NCBI RefSeq assembly: GCF_900116605.1
Contig: NZ_FPBC01000011.1
Location: 62,001-126,000, forward strand
Origin: Pseudomonas marincola
GTDB lineage: Bacteria; Pseudomonadota; Gammaproteobacteria; Pseudomonadales; Pseudomonadaceae
Reading direction: 5' to 3'
Length of the DNA stretch: 64,000 nucleotides
The notes under the pieces were generated by a model. The model was not told the origin of the DNA, ran no database searches, and worked only from the letters and a program-made list of their open reading frames with translations. Positions 50,009 to 58,933 of this stretch are shown piece after piece. A program made the translations under genes and the position numbers. Numbering within the stretch: position 1 is the stretch's first letter; each line of letters starts with the position of its first letter.

Positions 50009-50914
50009 CTACTGCTGTCCGCCAGCGGCTTGCAAGGCAGGCGCTGCTCGCGGTTTGCGGAACACCAGAATATTACCGAGCATGACCAGCACCAGCCCGC
50101 ATAGCGCCGGCGCTGTCCATTGATAGCCCTCGACGAACACCGAAATATTCAACGCGACCACTGGGAACAGCACCGTGCAATACGCGGCGCGTTCAGGGCC
50201 CATGCGCCCGACCAAGGTCAGGTAGGCGGTAAAGCCGATCACCGAACCGGGAATCGCCAGATACAACAGTGTGCCGATATAGCGGGTGTTCCACTCGAAA
50301 GCGAACGGCGTACCGCTCACCACGCAAATGGCCACTAAAAACAGCGCGCCGTAGAACATACCCCACGCATTGGTGGTCATCGGTCGCAAGCCAGCTTTCT
50401 GCTGCAAACTCGAGAGCATGTTGCCCGCCGAAAAACACAGCGTGCCAATCACTGCCAGGCCAATCCCCAACAGTGTTTCGCGGCTGGCTTCGTGGCCGGA
50501 TAGTTCGGGCCAGAACAGCAACGCCAACCCGCTCAAACCCAACGCACCTCCGAGCAGCACGTTACTGGCAATTTTCTGTTTGAAGAACACCCGCGCATTC
50601 AGCGCATTCCACAGCGTGGCGGTGGAGAAAATCACTGACACCAGCCCGCTGGGAATCCATTGGCTGGCAGTGTAGAAACACATGAAATTAATGCAGAACA
50701 AGCACAAACCCTGTGCAGCGCACACCAGATGGGCGCGGCCATGCATTTTTTGCAGGCGTCGGCTTAACAGCAAAATCGCAAACAACACGGCGGCGGCCAA
50801 GCCAAAGCGATAGGCGATGGAGGCAGGGATAGCCACCACGCCAAGTTGCAGCTTCAGGGCGATCCAGGTTGTGCCCCAAATCAGCACAGTCATCAGGTAC
50901 AGCGAAATATTCAT
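50009..50914 (-). CDS. DMT/EamA-family exporter
   Basis: 301 residues from the ATG at 50914 (MNISLYLMTVLIWGTTWIALK). Ten predicted helices in two EamA repeats, the first containing WGTTWIALKLQLG and the second SVIGFTAYLTLVGRMGPERAA. Such proteins export amino acids or small metabolites. It is divergent from an AraC-type regulator 240 bp away, which probably controls it. Substrate unknown. Confidence 0.88.
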   Translation of the reverse strand: MNISLYLMTVLIWGTTWIALKLQLGVVAIPASIAYRFGLAAAVLFAILLLSRRLQKMHGRAHLVCAAQGLCLFCINFMCFYTASQWIPSGLVSVIFSTATLWNALNARVFFKQKIASNVLLGGALGLSGLALLFWPELSGHEASRETLLGIGLAVIGTLCFSAGNMLSSLQQKAGLRPMTTNAWGMFYGALFLVAICVVSGTPFAFEWNTRYIGTLLYLAIPGSVIGFTAYLTLVGRMGPERAAYCTVLFPVVALNISVFVEGYQWTAPALCGLVLVMLGNILVFRKPRAAPALQAAGGQQ

Positions 50915-51152
50915 TACCCAGCTCCCATTCAATGCGCCAATTCTGCGCTGAGAGCGGTGGCTGCGCTTGCACAAACTTGCGCACTTGTGAGCGGATCACC
51001 CGGCCCGGCAACTAGCAAAATCTTGCGCTTTTTAGCCGCTGGGGGCTGGCAGACACGCATTGGCGGCGTAGCATAGTGGCAATTGGGCACCCCGAATAAC
51101 CGGCCAGCACGTCATTGGCGCCGCCGTTTCGGGCCGCCTCCCAGGAAAGCGT

Positions 51153-52043
51153 ATGCCACCCATAGAACAACTCCACGTATTTCAGAGCATGAACAGCTCA
51201 CCCAATGCCCGCCTGCATCACACTGCAGAGTTGGGTGACGGGCTGTCGGCTGCGATCTGGAGTAACCATCACGACACCCGCAGCTATCTCGCGCCGAGCC
51301 ATCACACGCTGTCGTGCTATCTGGCCGGTGGCACTGGCACTTTCCGCGCCGAGCGGCCGGACCAAAAAGGCGCGCCTGGCAAGCTTTGTGTGATGCCCGC
51401 CGAGCACCAATCGTCCTGGGTAATCAACGGCGAGATTCAACTGGCGCACCTGTACATCAGCCAGGAGCAATTCGCTCTTGCTGCCGTGCGCACGCTCGAC
51501 CGCGAACCGCGCGAGCTGCAATTGCGTGAATCCACCTTTGTCGATGATCCGGATCAGGCCGAACGCTTCCGCCAACTGACTCAACTCAACTGGGATGAGC
51601 CAGCCGAGCGATTGCTCACCAGCAGCCTCGCCCACAGCATGCTCAGCCATGCATTGCTGTCGCAAGTCAGCCGCCGTGAAGGCCTGCAATTACGCGGCGG
51701 TCTGGCACCTGCGCACCGCAAGCGTCTGCGCGACTATATCCAGGCCAATCTTGATCAACCGCTGACACTGGGCCATCTGGCGGGATTGTGCGCGCTTTCC
51801 GAGTACCACTTTGCGCGCATGTTCAACTTGAGCTTTGGCTTGCCGCCGCATCGTTATGTGCTCAACCAACGCCTGCAACATGCGCAATTCCTGCTGCGCA
51901 GCAGCGCTCTGGAGTTTGCTGAAATAGCCCTGGCGTGTGGTTTTTCCAGTGCCAGTCATTTCAGCAATCGCTTTCGTCAGGCATTCAATGCCACGCCGAG
52001 CCAATACCGCCAAAGCGTCGCCGGCAACTCGCTGGCGCGTTAA
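51153..52043 (+). CDS. AraC-family transcriptional regulator
   Basis: 296 residues. An N-terminal cupin-like sensor region (ARLHHTAELGDGLSAAIWSNHHDTRSYLAPSHHTLSCYLAGGTG) precedes a C-terminal double-HTH AraC domain: LGHLAGLCALSEYHFARMFNLSFGLPPHRYVLNQRL then FAEIALACGFSSASHFSNRFRQAFNATPSQYR. Likely controls the divergent DMT exporter. The second ATG (51189) is an alternative start. Confidence 0.92.
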   Translation: MPPIEQLHVFQSMNSSPNARLHHTAELGDGLSAAIWSNHHDTRSYLAPSHHTLSCYLAGGTGTFRAERPDQKGAPGKLCVMPAEHQSSWVINGEIQLAHLYISQEQFALAAVRTLDREPRELQLRESTFVDDPDQAERFRQLTQLNWDEPAERLLTSSLAHSMLSHALLSQVSRREGLQLRGGLAPAHRKRLRDYIQANLDQPLTLGHLAGLCALSEYHFARMFNLSFGLPPHRYVLNQRLQHAQFLLRSSALEFAEIALACGFSSASHFSNRFRQAFNATPSQYRQSVAGNSLAR

Positions 52044-52193
52044 TTACCTGCAAATAACAGGCATCGGCACCGATTGCAGCGATTTCGTCTGCTGATCGCC
52101 GCAAGCCTTCCCAGCTGTGTCAAAATCGTCTGCTTTCCTCTTGTTTAAGTGTTGGCATGTCGACAGTGAATGCTGACTAGGGTTAACAGCACG

Positions 52194-54527
52194 ATGAGCC
52201 AGAATGCGCCGTCCCTGGATACTGCCGGACTGTTGGAGGAGCGCCTTGAAGGCGTCTCCCCTCGCGCGGTGCTGTCGCTTGGCAGCCACGTGCGCGTGCA
52301 CTTCGATGCGCGCAAGGCCCGTATGCAGGAACAAACCCAGCACCGTGCTGCGCTGGCATTCGACTATCAGGGCCATCTGGCCTTCGGTAAAGCCCCTAAA
52401 GACCTGATCGTAAAACGCCCTGGTGAAATCCCGCTGCGCATAATCCGCAACCCGCAAGCGGAAGCCGCAATGCGCCAACACCTGCTCGACTGCGGTTTGA
52501 AAATATCGCTGCGCCAGAGCGAAGCGCTGGGCGACCATCCCGGCGAACACTTCGAGCTGGGCAATGAAGGCGCCTGGCTGACATTCACCAAACAGCATCT
52601 GCCCGAACTGCGCGAGGCCGGGTGGCTGATCGAAATGGACGACGACTTCTACTTCAACCTCAGCGAGATTGAAGATTGGTACGCCGACATCGAGCAGGCA
52701 CCCGAGCATGACTGGTTCGATCTGGAGTTGGGTATCGAGGTTGAAGGCCAGCGCATCAGCTTGCTGCCAATTCTGCTGCAGGCAATTCGCAAGAACCCCA
52801 ACCTGCTCAATGGCGAAGCACTGGCCCTGCGCCGCGACGATGAAATGCTGCTGGTGACCCTGCCCCAGAACAAGCAACGCGTGGCGCTGCCCTTTTCACG
52901 GCTAAAGCCGCTGCTGGCGACGCTCGGCGAATTGTTCTTTCGCGAACCGGGCGAAACCAGCCAATCCTTGCGCCTGCCGCGAGCCGACGCGGCGCGCCTG
53001 ATTGCACTCGAACAAGGCCCGGCAATTCACTGGCAAGGCGGCGAGCAACTGCGCGGCTTTGCCCAGCGCTTGCAGGCCTACAGCGACAAAACCGTAAGCC
53101 CGCCCGAAGGCTTGCAGGCGCAACTGCGGCCCTATCAAGTGCATGGCTTGGCCTGGATGCAAGCGCTTGCCGAATTAGAGGTAGGCGGCGTACTGGCCGA
53201 TGACATGGGTCTGGGCAAGACCGTGCAGACGCTAGCGCATATCCTCTGTGAAAAGCAGGCCGGGCGTTTGCAGCAGCCCGCGCTGATCATCATGCCGACC
53301 AGCCTGATTCCCAACTGGCAGGACGAAGCCGAACGCTTCACCCCGCAACTGAAAGTGCTGGCTTTGCATGGCATCAAGCGGCGCAATCAGTTCAAGCACA
53401 TCGGCGAGTACGACATTATTCTGAGCACCTATGCCCTGCTCCCGCGCGACCTCAAAATGCTCGGCGCACACAGTTATCATCTGGTGATTCTGGATGAAGC
53501 GCAGAACATCAAGAACCCGCGCAGCAAGGCCGCTCAAGCCGCCTCCCAACTGAAAACCGAACGCCGTCTGTGCCTGACCGGCACGCCGCTGGAGAATCAC
53601 CTTGGCGAGCTTTGGTCGCTGTTCAACTTTCTGATGCCGGGCTGGCTGGGCGACAGCAAAAGCTTCAATCACGATTACCGCACGCCGATTGAAAAGAACG
53701 CCAACAGCCAGCGTTTGGCGCATTTGCATGGGCGCATCAAGCCGTTCGTGCTGCGCCGCAAGAAAGAACAAGTCGCCACCGAGTTGCCCGCAAAAACCGA
53801 AATCACCCAATGGGTCGACCTGACGCCGACTCAGCGCGATCGCTACGAAACCCTGCGTCTGGTGATGGATAAAAAGGTCCGCGACGAGATCGCCCGACTG
53901 GGTCTGGCGCGCAGCCAGATAGTCATTCTCGAAGCGCTGCTTCGCTTGCGTCAGGCCTGTTGCGATCTGCGTTTGCTGGGCGATGAGTCCAGCACGCTGA
54001 AAGCCTCGGACTCAGGCAAGCTGACGTCATTGCTGAACATGCTTGAGGAGCTGACGCAGGAAGGTCGCCGCGTGCTGCTGTTCTCGCAATTCACCTCAAT
54101 GCTCGACCTGATCGCCTCTGAGCTGAAAGAGCGCGGCATCAGCTACGGCAAACTGACCGGCGCCACCCAAGACCGGCGCTCGCCGGTGCATGACTTTCAG
54201 GCTGGCGAATTCTCGGTGTTTCTGATCAGCCTCAAGGCCGGTGGCGTTGGCCTCAACCTGACGGCCGCCGATACCGTTATCCACTTCGACCCGTGGTGGA
54301 ATCCGGCAGCCGAAGCACAGGCCAGCGACCGCGCCTACCGGATCGGCCAAGAAAAGCCGGTGTTCGTCTACAAGATGATCAGCCGCGGCACCGTCGAAGA
54401 GAAAATCCAGTTGTTGCAGCACACCAAGGCCAATCTGGCCCGTGGCGTACTTGAAGGCGGCAGCCTGGAACAGTGGCAGATCAGCGAAGAGGATCTGGCG
54501 GCACTGTTCGCACCACTCGACAAATAA
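52194..54527 (+). CDS. SNF2/SWI2-family helicase-like ATPase
   Basis: 777 residues from the ATG at 52194. The C-terminal two thirds is a complete Snf2 core: Walker A DDMGLGKT, PTSLIPNW, DEAQ in VILDEAQNIKNP, LTGTPLENHLGELWSLFNFL, FSQFTSMLDLIA, SLKAGGVGLNLTAADTVIHFDPWWNP and RAYRIGQ. The N-terminal third (FELGNEGAWLTFTKQHLPELREAGWLIEMDDDF) is the bacterial SNF2-associated region; no zinc SWIM motif (CxCx...CxH) was found. Expected to be a DNA translocase that removes or remodels protein on DNA, role unproven. Confidence 0.93.
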   Translation: MSQNAPSLDTAGLLEERLEGVSPRAVLSLGSHVRVHFDARKARMQEQTQHRAALAFDYQGHLAFGKAPKDLIVKRPGEIPLRIIRNPQAEAAMRQHLLDCGLKISLRQSEALGDHPGEHFELGNEGAWLTFTKQHLPELREAGWLIEMDDDFYFNLSEIEDWYADIEQAPEHDWFDLELGIEVEGQRISLLPILLQAIRKNPNLLNGEALALRRDDEMLLVTLPQNKQRVALPFSRLKPLLATLGELFFREPGETSQSLRLPRADAARLIALEQGPAIHWQGGEQLRGFAQRLQAYSDKTVSPPEGLQAQLRPYQVHGLAWMQALAELEVGGVLADDMGLGKTVQTLAHILCEKQAGRLQQPALIIMPTSLIPNWQDEAERFTPQLKVLALHGIKRRNQFKHIGEYDIILSTYALLPRDLKMLGAHSYHLVILDEAQNIKNPRSKAAQAASQLKTERRLCLTGTPLENHLGELWSLFNFLMPGWLGDSKSFNHDYRTPIEKNANSQRLAHLHGRIKPFVLRRKKEQVATELPAKTEITQWVDLTPTQRDRYETLRLVMDKKVRDEIARLGLARSQIVILEALLRLRQACCDLRLLGDESSTLKASDSGKLTSLLNMLEELTQEGRRVLLFSQFTSMLDLIASELKERGISYGKLTGATQDRRSPVHDFQAGEFSVFLISLKAGGVGLNLTAADTVIHFDPWWNPAAEAQASDRAYRIGQEKPVFVYKMISRGTVEEKIQLLQHTKANLARGVLEGGSLEQWQISEEDLAALFAPLDK

Positions 54528-54541
54528 GCGCTTTTGGCCGC

Positions 54542-54570
54542 TGGCAGCACTCCGCGACAGAGTGCTGCCA
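54542..54570. terminator. Terminator between SNF2 and psiE
   Basis: Perfect 10-bp stem TGGCAGCACT / AGTGCTGCCA with a 9-nt loop between convergent genes. Confidence 0.75.
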
Positions 54571-54582
54571 AACAGCCGATGA

Positions 54583-55056
54583 TTAATGGCTCTCGGCTTT
54601 ATCCTTGACCACATCACCGGTGGCGTCGATCGGCTTGCTCGACGGGTAGCGGTAAGACGCATAGCGCACTGCAAGCACCGACAAGGCCAGCAGGAATATG
54701 CCACCGCAGGCATAAACCAAACCCACGTCCGGCGCCTTGTGATGCGATACATCGCCAATCAGATAACGCGTCAGCGCGGTGATCGCCACATACAGCAGAA
54801 AGCGGATAGGCAAGTGATTGGTCTTGAAGTAAATCCCGACCATCGCCCCCAGTTCCAGGTAGATAAATAACAGCAGCACGCCATCGACACTGGCGTGGCC
54901 TTTTTCGAGCATCTCCATAAAGGCAATGATCGACGCCCACGCCGTGACGCCGCCGATGGCAAACAGCCCAATGTAGTGGAACCCTTCCACCAGCAGATTA
55001 CCGATCGAGTTTGCGCTTTTGTGCATTTGCTGCCTGGTGTTATCCACCCATTTCAT
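54583..55056 (-). CDS. psiE: Phosphate-starvation-inducible protein PsiE
   Basis: 157 residues from the ATG at 55056, 7 nt behind AAGGA. Four membrane helices with FHYIGLFAIGGVTAWASI, ELGAMVGIYFKTNHLPIRFLLYVAITALTRYLIGD, which is the PsiE core. In E. coli psiE is induced by phosphate starvation and repressed by cAMP-CRP; its function is unknown. No Pho box was found by eye upstream. Confidence 0.92.
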   Translation of the reverse strand: MKWVDNTRQQMHKSANSIGNLLVEGFHYIGLFAIGGVTAWASIIAFMEMLEKGHASVDGVLLLFIYLELGAMVGIYFKTNHLPIRFLLYVAITALTRYLIGDVSHHKAPDVGLVYACGGIFLLALSVLAVRYASYRYPSSKPIDATGDVVKDKAESH

Positions 55057-55534
55057 AGCCACTTCCTTAACGTTGAACCGACCCGCACGCAGACCAAAAT
55101 ACAACTCAGGACACCCGCAACTTCGGGACGAACCGGTGATTATGGGGCGCGAAAATATTGCTGAATTGATGCGCGCATAATGCCGTGAAAGCATTACATT
55201 TACTACGCAGCGCGGCCTCTGACGACTTAATAATTAGCCGCGTTGAGCAAGACCACCCGGGCAATTCGTGCTTCACTGAAATGCCAGTAATCGGCAGCCA
55301 CACTTAACATTTCGCACTGACATCAAGTTTGGCCCGATTCGCTCCGATAAGTAATCAGCGCTCTCGGTTTTGTGCGGTACGGCATGATTGCTGCTGTTCA
55401 AAACCGCTGGAATTCTTTAAGCTACAAATACTGTATAAATAAACAGCTAAAGAGCCTGCAAACACACCGCGCCAGCCGCGTGCTTTTGCAGAGCTCCTGA
55501 ATGTAATTAATCAGCGTGAAGGTAGAGGTGATGA
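55057..55534. promoter_or_regulatory. Divergent intergenic region of psiE and yebG
   Basis: 478 bp without a credible gene; A/T-richer than average near 55380-55460. Contains the LexA box given separately. The psiE side has no recognisable regulatory motif. Confidence 0.55.
55431..55446 (+). promoter_or_regulatory. LexA (SOS) box of yebG
   Basis: CTGTATAAATAAACAG matches the CTG-N10-CAG SOS box with the usual A/T-rich centre; it overlaps a TATAAA-like -10 element and lies about 90 bp before yebG. Confidence 0.88.
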
Positions 55535-55801
55535 ATGGCCGTCGAAGTGGTGTACCGCAGCAGTCGAGATCTGGAGCGTTTATTCATGGATAAAGCAGAA
55601 GCTGACCGTCATGACAAAATGCTTGAACTGGCAGAGCTGCTGACAGACGTGCTGCAAAAGGCCGTTCCGAGCCTCAACGAACAACAGGGCGAAGAACTGG
55701 GCATTTTCATGGCCAAGAATCGCGACATTTTCGCCAAAGCCTTCAAGAACCAACCGGATGCTCTCAACGATCTGGACAAGGAACCGCAAGCCGCCGAGTA
55801 A
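55535..55801 (+). CDS. yebG: SOS-response protein YebG
   Basis: 88 residues, starting MAVEVVYRSSRDLERLFMDKAEADRHDKMLELAELL, which aligns with E. coli YebG (MAVEVKYV... KKEADAYDKMLD). A DNA-damage-inducible LexA-regulated protein of unknown biochemical role. GAGG is 6 nt ahead of the ATG. The upstream LexA box supports the call. Confidence 0.93.
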   Translation: MAVEVVYRSSRDLERLFMDKAEADRHDKMLELAELLTDVLQKAVPSLNEQQGEELGIFMAKNRDIFAKAFKNQPDALNDLDKEPQAAE

Positions 55802-55833
55802 GGGTCACCACGCTGATTACCCCGTGGTTGCGG

Positions 55834-56631
55834 TCATGCACCGTGGGGGAGCGTGGGCGGTTTTGCGGCCATTGCCAGCACCTGCCCAAGTGACTCGACG
55901 ATAAGGCTGGCACCCGCCAGCACCAACAAAGCAAACACCAGCCAGCGAACCGTGCGCAGTGACAGGCGCGGCGGGTAGCGCCGCATCAGTACACTTACCA
56001 GCAGCACCAGCGGTAGCGCCTCAAGGCTCAGCCAGATCACTTGCATGTGCAACTGCCCTTGGGCAATCACCAAGCCCAGACGCGTTGCAGAGTTGGCCGC
56101 AAACACGGTGATCAGCGTGTTGCGGATGACCTCATAAGCCAGTGGCTGGCGATAGAGGTGATACACCAGCGGTGGCCCGCCACTCGAGAACAGCCCGTTA
56201 AGCAGCCCGCATAGAACGCCTGAAACCCAGAAAGCGGGTTGCCCGGAAAGACGTTCTCGGGGCTTGCTCTGCACCACCAACAGCAAACTGGCGATGATAA
56301 TTACGCAGCCCAGCAAGAGCCGCAGCCAGGCCATTTGCGCCTCATCCAGCGCACCCAAGCCCCACATACCCACACTCACACCCAACAAACTGCTCAATAG
56401 AATCGGCATCAGGACGCTGCGATCAAGTGCAGGTTTAGGCCCGCCCAACGTCGCCAGCGCATTGGCAACGGTGAGAAAACTGATGACCACGGCCACATCG
56501 GCGAGTGAAACAATATTGAGGGTGGCAACCATCCCCAGCAGGATCAAGCCGAAGGCAAACCCTGTGAGGTTCTGTGCCAGCGTGGCAAGTAACACACAGC
56601 CCAGAAACATCAGGTGCACTTGCACACTCAT
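55834..56631 (-). CDS. TauE/SafE-family sulfite exporter
   Basis: 265 residues with about eight hydrophobic segments and the two inverted-repeat family motifs, AQNLTGFAFGLILLG near the N-terminus and LLNGLFSSGGPPLVYHLYRQ in the second half. TauE/SafE proteins export sulfite or organosulfonates. It follows the YeiH gene on the same strand by 22 bp, and the nearby Xsc produces sulfite, so sulfite export is the likely job. Confidence 0.88.
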   Translation of the reverse strand: MSVQVHLMFLGCVLLATLAQNLTGFAFGLILLGMVATLNIVSLADVAVVISFLTVANALATLGGPKPALDRSVLMPILLSSLLGVSVGMWGLGALDEAQMAWLRLLLGCVIIIASLLLVVQSKPRERLSGQPAFWVSGVLCGLLNGLFSSGGPPLVYHLYRQPLAYEVIRNTLITVFAANSATRLGLVIAQGQLHMQVIWLSLEALPLVLLVSVLMRRYPPRLSLRTVRWLVFALLVLAGASLIVESLGQVLAMAAKPPTLPHGA

Positions 56632-56653
56632 GGCTTTACGCCCACGTTCAACC

Positions 56654-57721
56654 TCACCCCATCCAATGAACAGCCAACAGTATCAGAGTCGCCAGAAACA
56701 CGGTCTCACTGACCAGCAACGTAGCCGGGCGCCAGCCTACCTCAAGCAACGACTTCAGCGATGTTTTCATACCCAGCGCAGCAATCGCAGTGACCAGACA
56801 CCAGCTTGAAACACTCACAGCGAACTCACGGATGGCCGGTGTTGCCACGCCACTGCTGTTAATGGCCACAAAGATCACGAAAAAGATAATGAATAACGGC
56901 AGGGGTAGAGCCGCTCGCGGGCCATCGCTGCGTTTGCGCAGCATCAGCGACAGGCTGAACACAATCGGCACCAGCATGGCCACACGCAGCAGCTTGACTA
57001 CCGTTGCGGTATCGCCCGTTTCATCCGACATGCTGTAGCCAGCCCCAACGACTTGCGCAACGTCGTGAATCGTCGCGCCAAGGAACACCCCGGCCTGCCG
57101 TGCATCCAGTCCGAGCCATTGTGCGATGGGCGGATAAATGATCATGGCGATGGTGCTCAGCGCCGTCACGCTGATCACCGTGAAGATGATGTTGCGCTCG
57201 CTGTTTTTGTCCTGCGGCAACACCGCCGAAATCGCCAGCGCAGCGGAAGCCCCGCAAATGCCCACGCTGCCGCCACTCAAAATACCGAAGTCACGCGACT
57301 GCCCGAGCATACGGGCCAATACCACGCCAAAGGTCATAGTCAAAAACACCCCACCGACTACCACTGCCAGCAAGGTGCCGCCGAGCGACATGATCTGCTC
57401 CAGGGTTATGCGCATCCCCAACAGCGCAACGCCAATGCGCAAGATCGTGCTGGAGGTGAAACGGATTCCGGCAACAGCGCGGCCCTCCTCCGAAAGAAAC
57501 CCCAGCGCCATGCCCAACAGCAACGCCATGAGCATCACAGGTGCACCGTAGTGCTCGGAGAGGAACGAGGCACTGACACCGACTACTGCCGAAATAATCA
57601 GTCCGGGCATAACCACTTTGCACTTCTGTACCCGCCGTACCAGCCACGAGTCGGTATTGCCGGGTTGCGACTCTGCCGGGACCGCAACCGGTGGAATCGT
57701 GTGGTGTTGTTTTATTGTCAT
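56654..57721 (-). CDS. YeiH-family (UPF0324) putative sulfate exporter
   Basis: About 355 residues from the ATG at 57721; a GTG at 57730 is also possible. Around ten to eleven membrane segments. Conserved blocks: GGSVGICGASAALAISAVLPQD, GVFLGATIHDVAQVVGAGYSMSDETGDTATVVKLLRVAML, and GMKTSLKSLLEVGWRP, all hallmarks of YeiH. Family members co-occur with sulfonate degradation genes and are thought to export sulfate or sulfite. In the same unit as the TauE-like gene, it makes a second exporter for the Xsc product. Confidence 0.9.
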   Translation of the reverse strand: MTIKQHHTIPPVAVPAESQPGNTDSWLVRRVQKCKVVMPGLIISAVVGVSASFLSEHYGAPVMLMALLLGMALGFLSEEGRAVAGIRFTSSTILRIGVALLGMRITLEQIMSLGGTLLAVVVGGVFLTMTFGVVLARMLGQSRDFGILSGGSVGICGASAALAISAVLPQDKNSERNIIFTVISVTALSTIAMIIYPPIAQWLGLDARQAGVFLGATIHDVAQVVGAGYSMSDETGDTATVVKLLRVAMLVPIVFSLSLMLRKRSDGPRAALPLPLFIIFFVIFVAINSSGVATPAIREFAVSVSSWCLVTAIAALGMKTSLKSLLEVGWRPATLLVSETVFLATLILLAVHWMG

Positions 57722-57947
57722 GGTTGGCACCTACACCGTTGTTTCATCACGTGCCACCGATGCTAGTGAAACCCGGACCGACTCATTAGGGCCACTGAGC
57801 CGCCTTGTTAGGGGCCAATCCGACTGGCCCCATAGCCCCTCGCAGCTGGCGCTAAGTGAATCCGTACAAGCCGCATATTCTGTGCGTTGGCGAGTTTCAC
57901 ACTGGCCCCACTAAAGCACGCGGAGCGGTTCACAGCAGGAGGGAAAA

Positions 57948-58601
57948 ATGGCCCTGAGCAACCTTGAGTTGACGCGCATGAGTGAATGCCTGCGCAACCA
58001 TTGGCAACGCGCCAATCCGCGCTTCGCAACCGGCAACGATCCGCGTAGCAGTGACAACATGCTGCTATTGCTGCTTTATGGAAGCCTGCATAAAGCAGCC
58101 GGTTATGGTTGGCAAAATGCCGGACGCACCCTCATCGACAAAACCTACTTGCGGATCCTCGCGCAGTGCACGCAACTGGATATGCATGGCTTAAGCGCCG
58201 ATGAACTTGCCGCTCGGCTCGATGGTTTTATTCGCCGGGAAGTCGCCCCGCGCTGGGAAACGCTAAGCCAAAGCGCTGCCGAGAAAGGACCTGAACTGGC
58301 GCAGCAGCTACTTGTGAGCGCCAGTGATGCCTTGTTTGATGGCAGCGATGAGTGCCGTGCGACCAGCCAGATTCTCTTCTATCTGTGCCCGAGACTGCCG
58401 ATACTGCCCAATCATCCGCAACCCGTGGCACAGACCGACCAATTGCGCGAGCTGCCGATATTCGCACGCCCGCAATGTTTTGCCGGTGATACGCAACAGC
58501 AAGTGTTTATTCGTCAATTGATAGAAAGCAGTGACTGGTGGCCGCGGCGGGTATTAAGCGCCTGGCATCTGCATGCACAAACAGCCCCAATGCCCGCCTG
58601 A
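57948..58601 (+). CDS. Conserved protein of unknown function in the sulfonate cluster
   Basis: 217 residues preceded by AGGAGGG 7 bp upstream, an excellent ribosome site. Mostly helical by appearance: NLELTRMSECLRNHWQRANPRFATGNDPRSSDNMLLLLLYGSLHKAAGYGWQNAGR, then a Ser/Glu-rich middle and a Trp-rich C-terminus (SSDWWPRRVLSAWHLHAQ). No membrane segment, no known motif. It is divergent from the YeiH unit and convergent with the DUF6506-like gene, so its link to sulfonate metabolism is positional only. Confidence 0.78.
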   Translation: MALSNLELTRMSECLRNHWQRANPRFATGNDPRSSDNMLLLLLYGSLHKAAGYGWQNAGRTLIDKTYLRILAQCTQLDMHGLSADELAARLDGFIRREVAPRWETLSQSAAEKGPELAQQLLVSASDALFDGSDECRATSQILFYLCPRLPILPNHPQPVAQTDQLRELPIFARPQCFAGDTQQQVFIRQLIESSDWWPRRVLSAWHLHAQTAPMPA

Positions 58602-58610
58602 GTTCTGCGA

Positions 58611-58910
58611 TTAAGCGCCGGGCTGCAGCAGTCGCGCACGGTCCTCAGCGCTGTACTGAACTGCGCCCAGCGGAATTCTGCCGTCCAAGGCCTGACGGAT
58701 CTGCTCGGTTTCCGCCTCGCTGAACGCCCCACACAACTCGATCAACTGCACGTGATGCGTCAGCAGTTCGAGCGCCACCATCACAGCCTGCTCAACATCG
58801 GCCACCCCACACAGGGTCGCCGAGAAAGCGTCCGACTCAAGTTTGCCGTTATGGGTCATGAAATCCATGCCCGGGGCCTTGAAAATGAATGCGTAACGTT
58901 GCACTGCCAT
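58611..58910 (-). CDS. DUF6506-like small protein
   Basis: 99 residues: MAVQRYAFIFKAPGMDFMTHNGKLESDAFSATLCGVADVEQAVMVALELLTHHVQLIELCGAFSEAETEQIRQALDGRIPLGAVQYS. The AFIFKAPG start, the ELLTHHVQLIELCGAFSEAET block and the IPLGAVQYS end fit DUF6506, an alpha/beta domain of unknown function. Last gene of the xsc-pta unit, 23 bp after pta. Possibly an accessory factor of sulfonate catabolism; inferred from position only. Confidence 0.75.
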   Translation of the reverse strand: MAVQRYAFIFKAPGMDFMTHNGKLESDAFSATLCGVADVEQAVMVALELLTHHVQLIELCGAFSEAETEQIRQALDGRIPLGAVQYSAEDRARLLQPGA

Positions 58911-58933
58911 AGCAACTCTCCGTTGAAGTGTGA

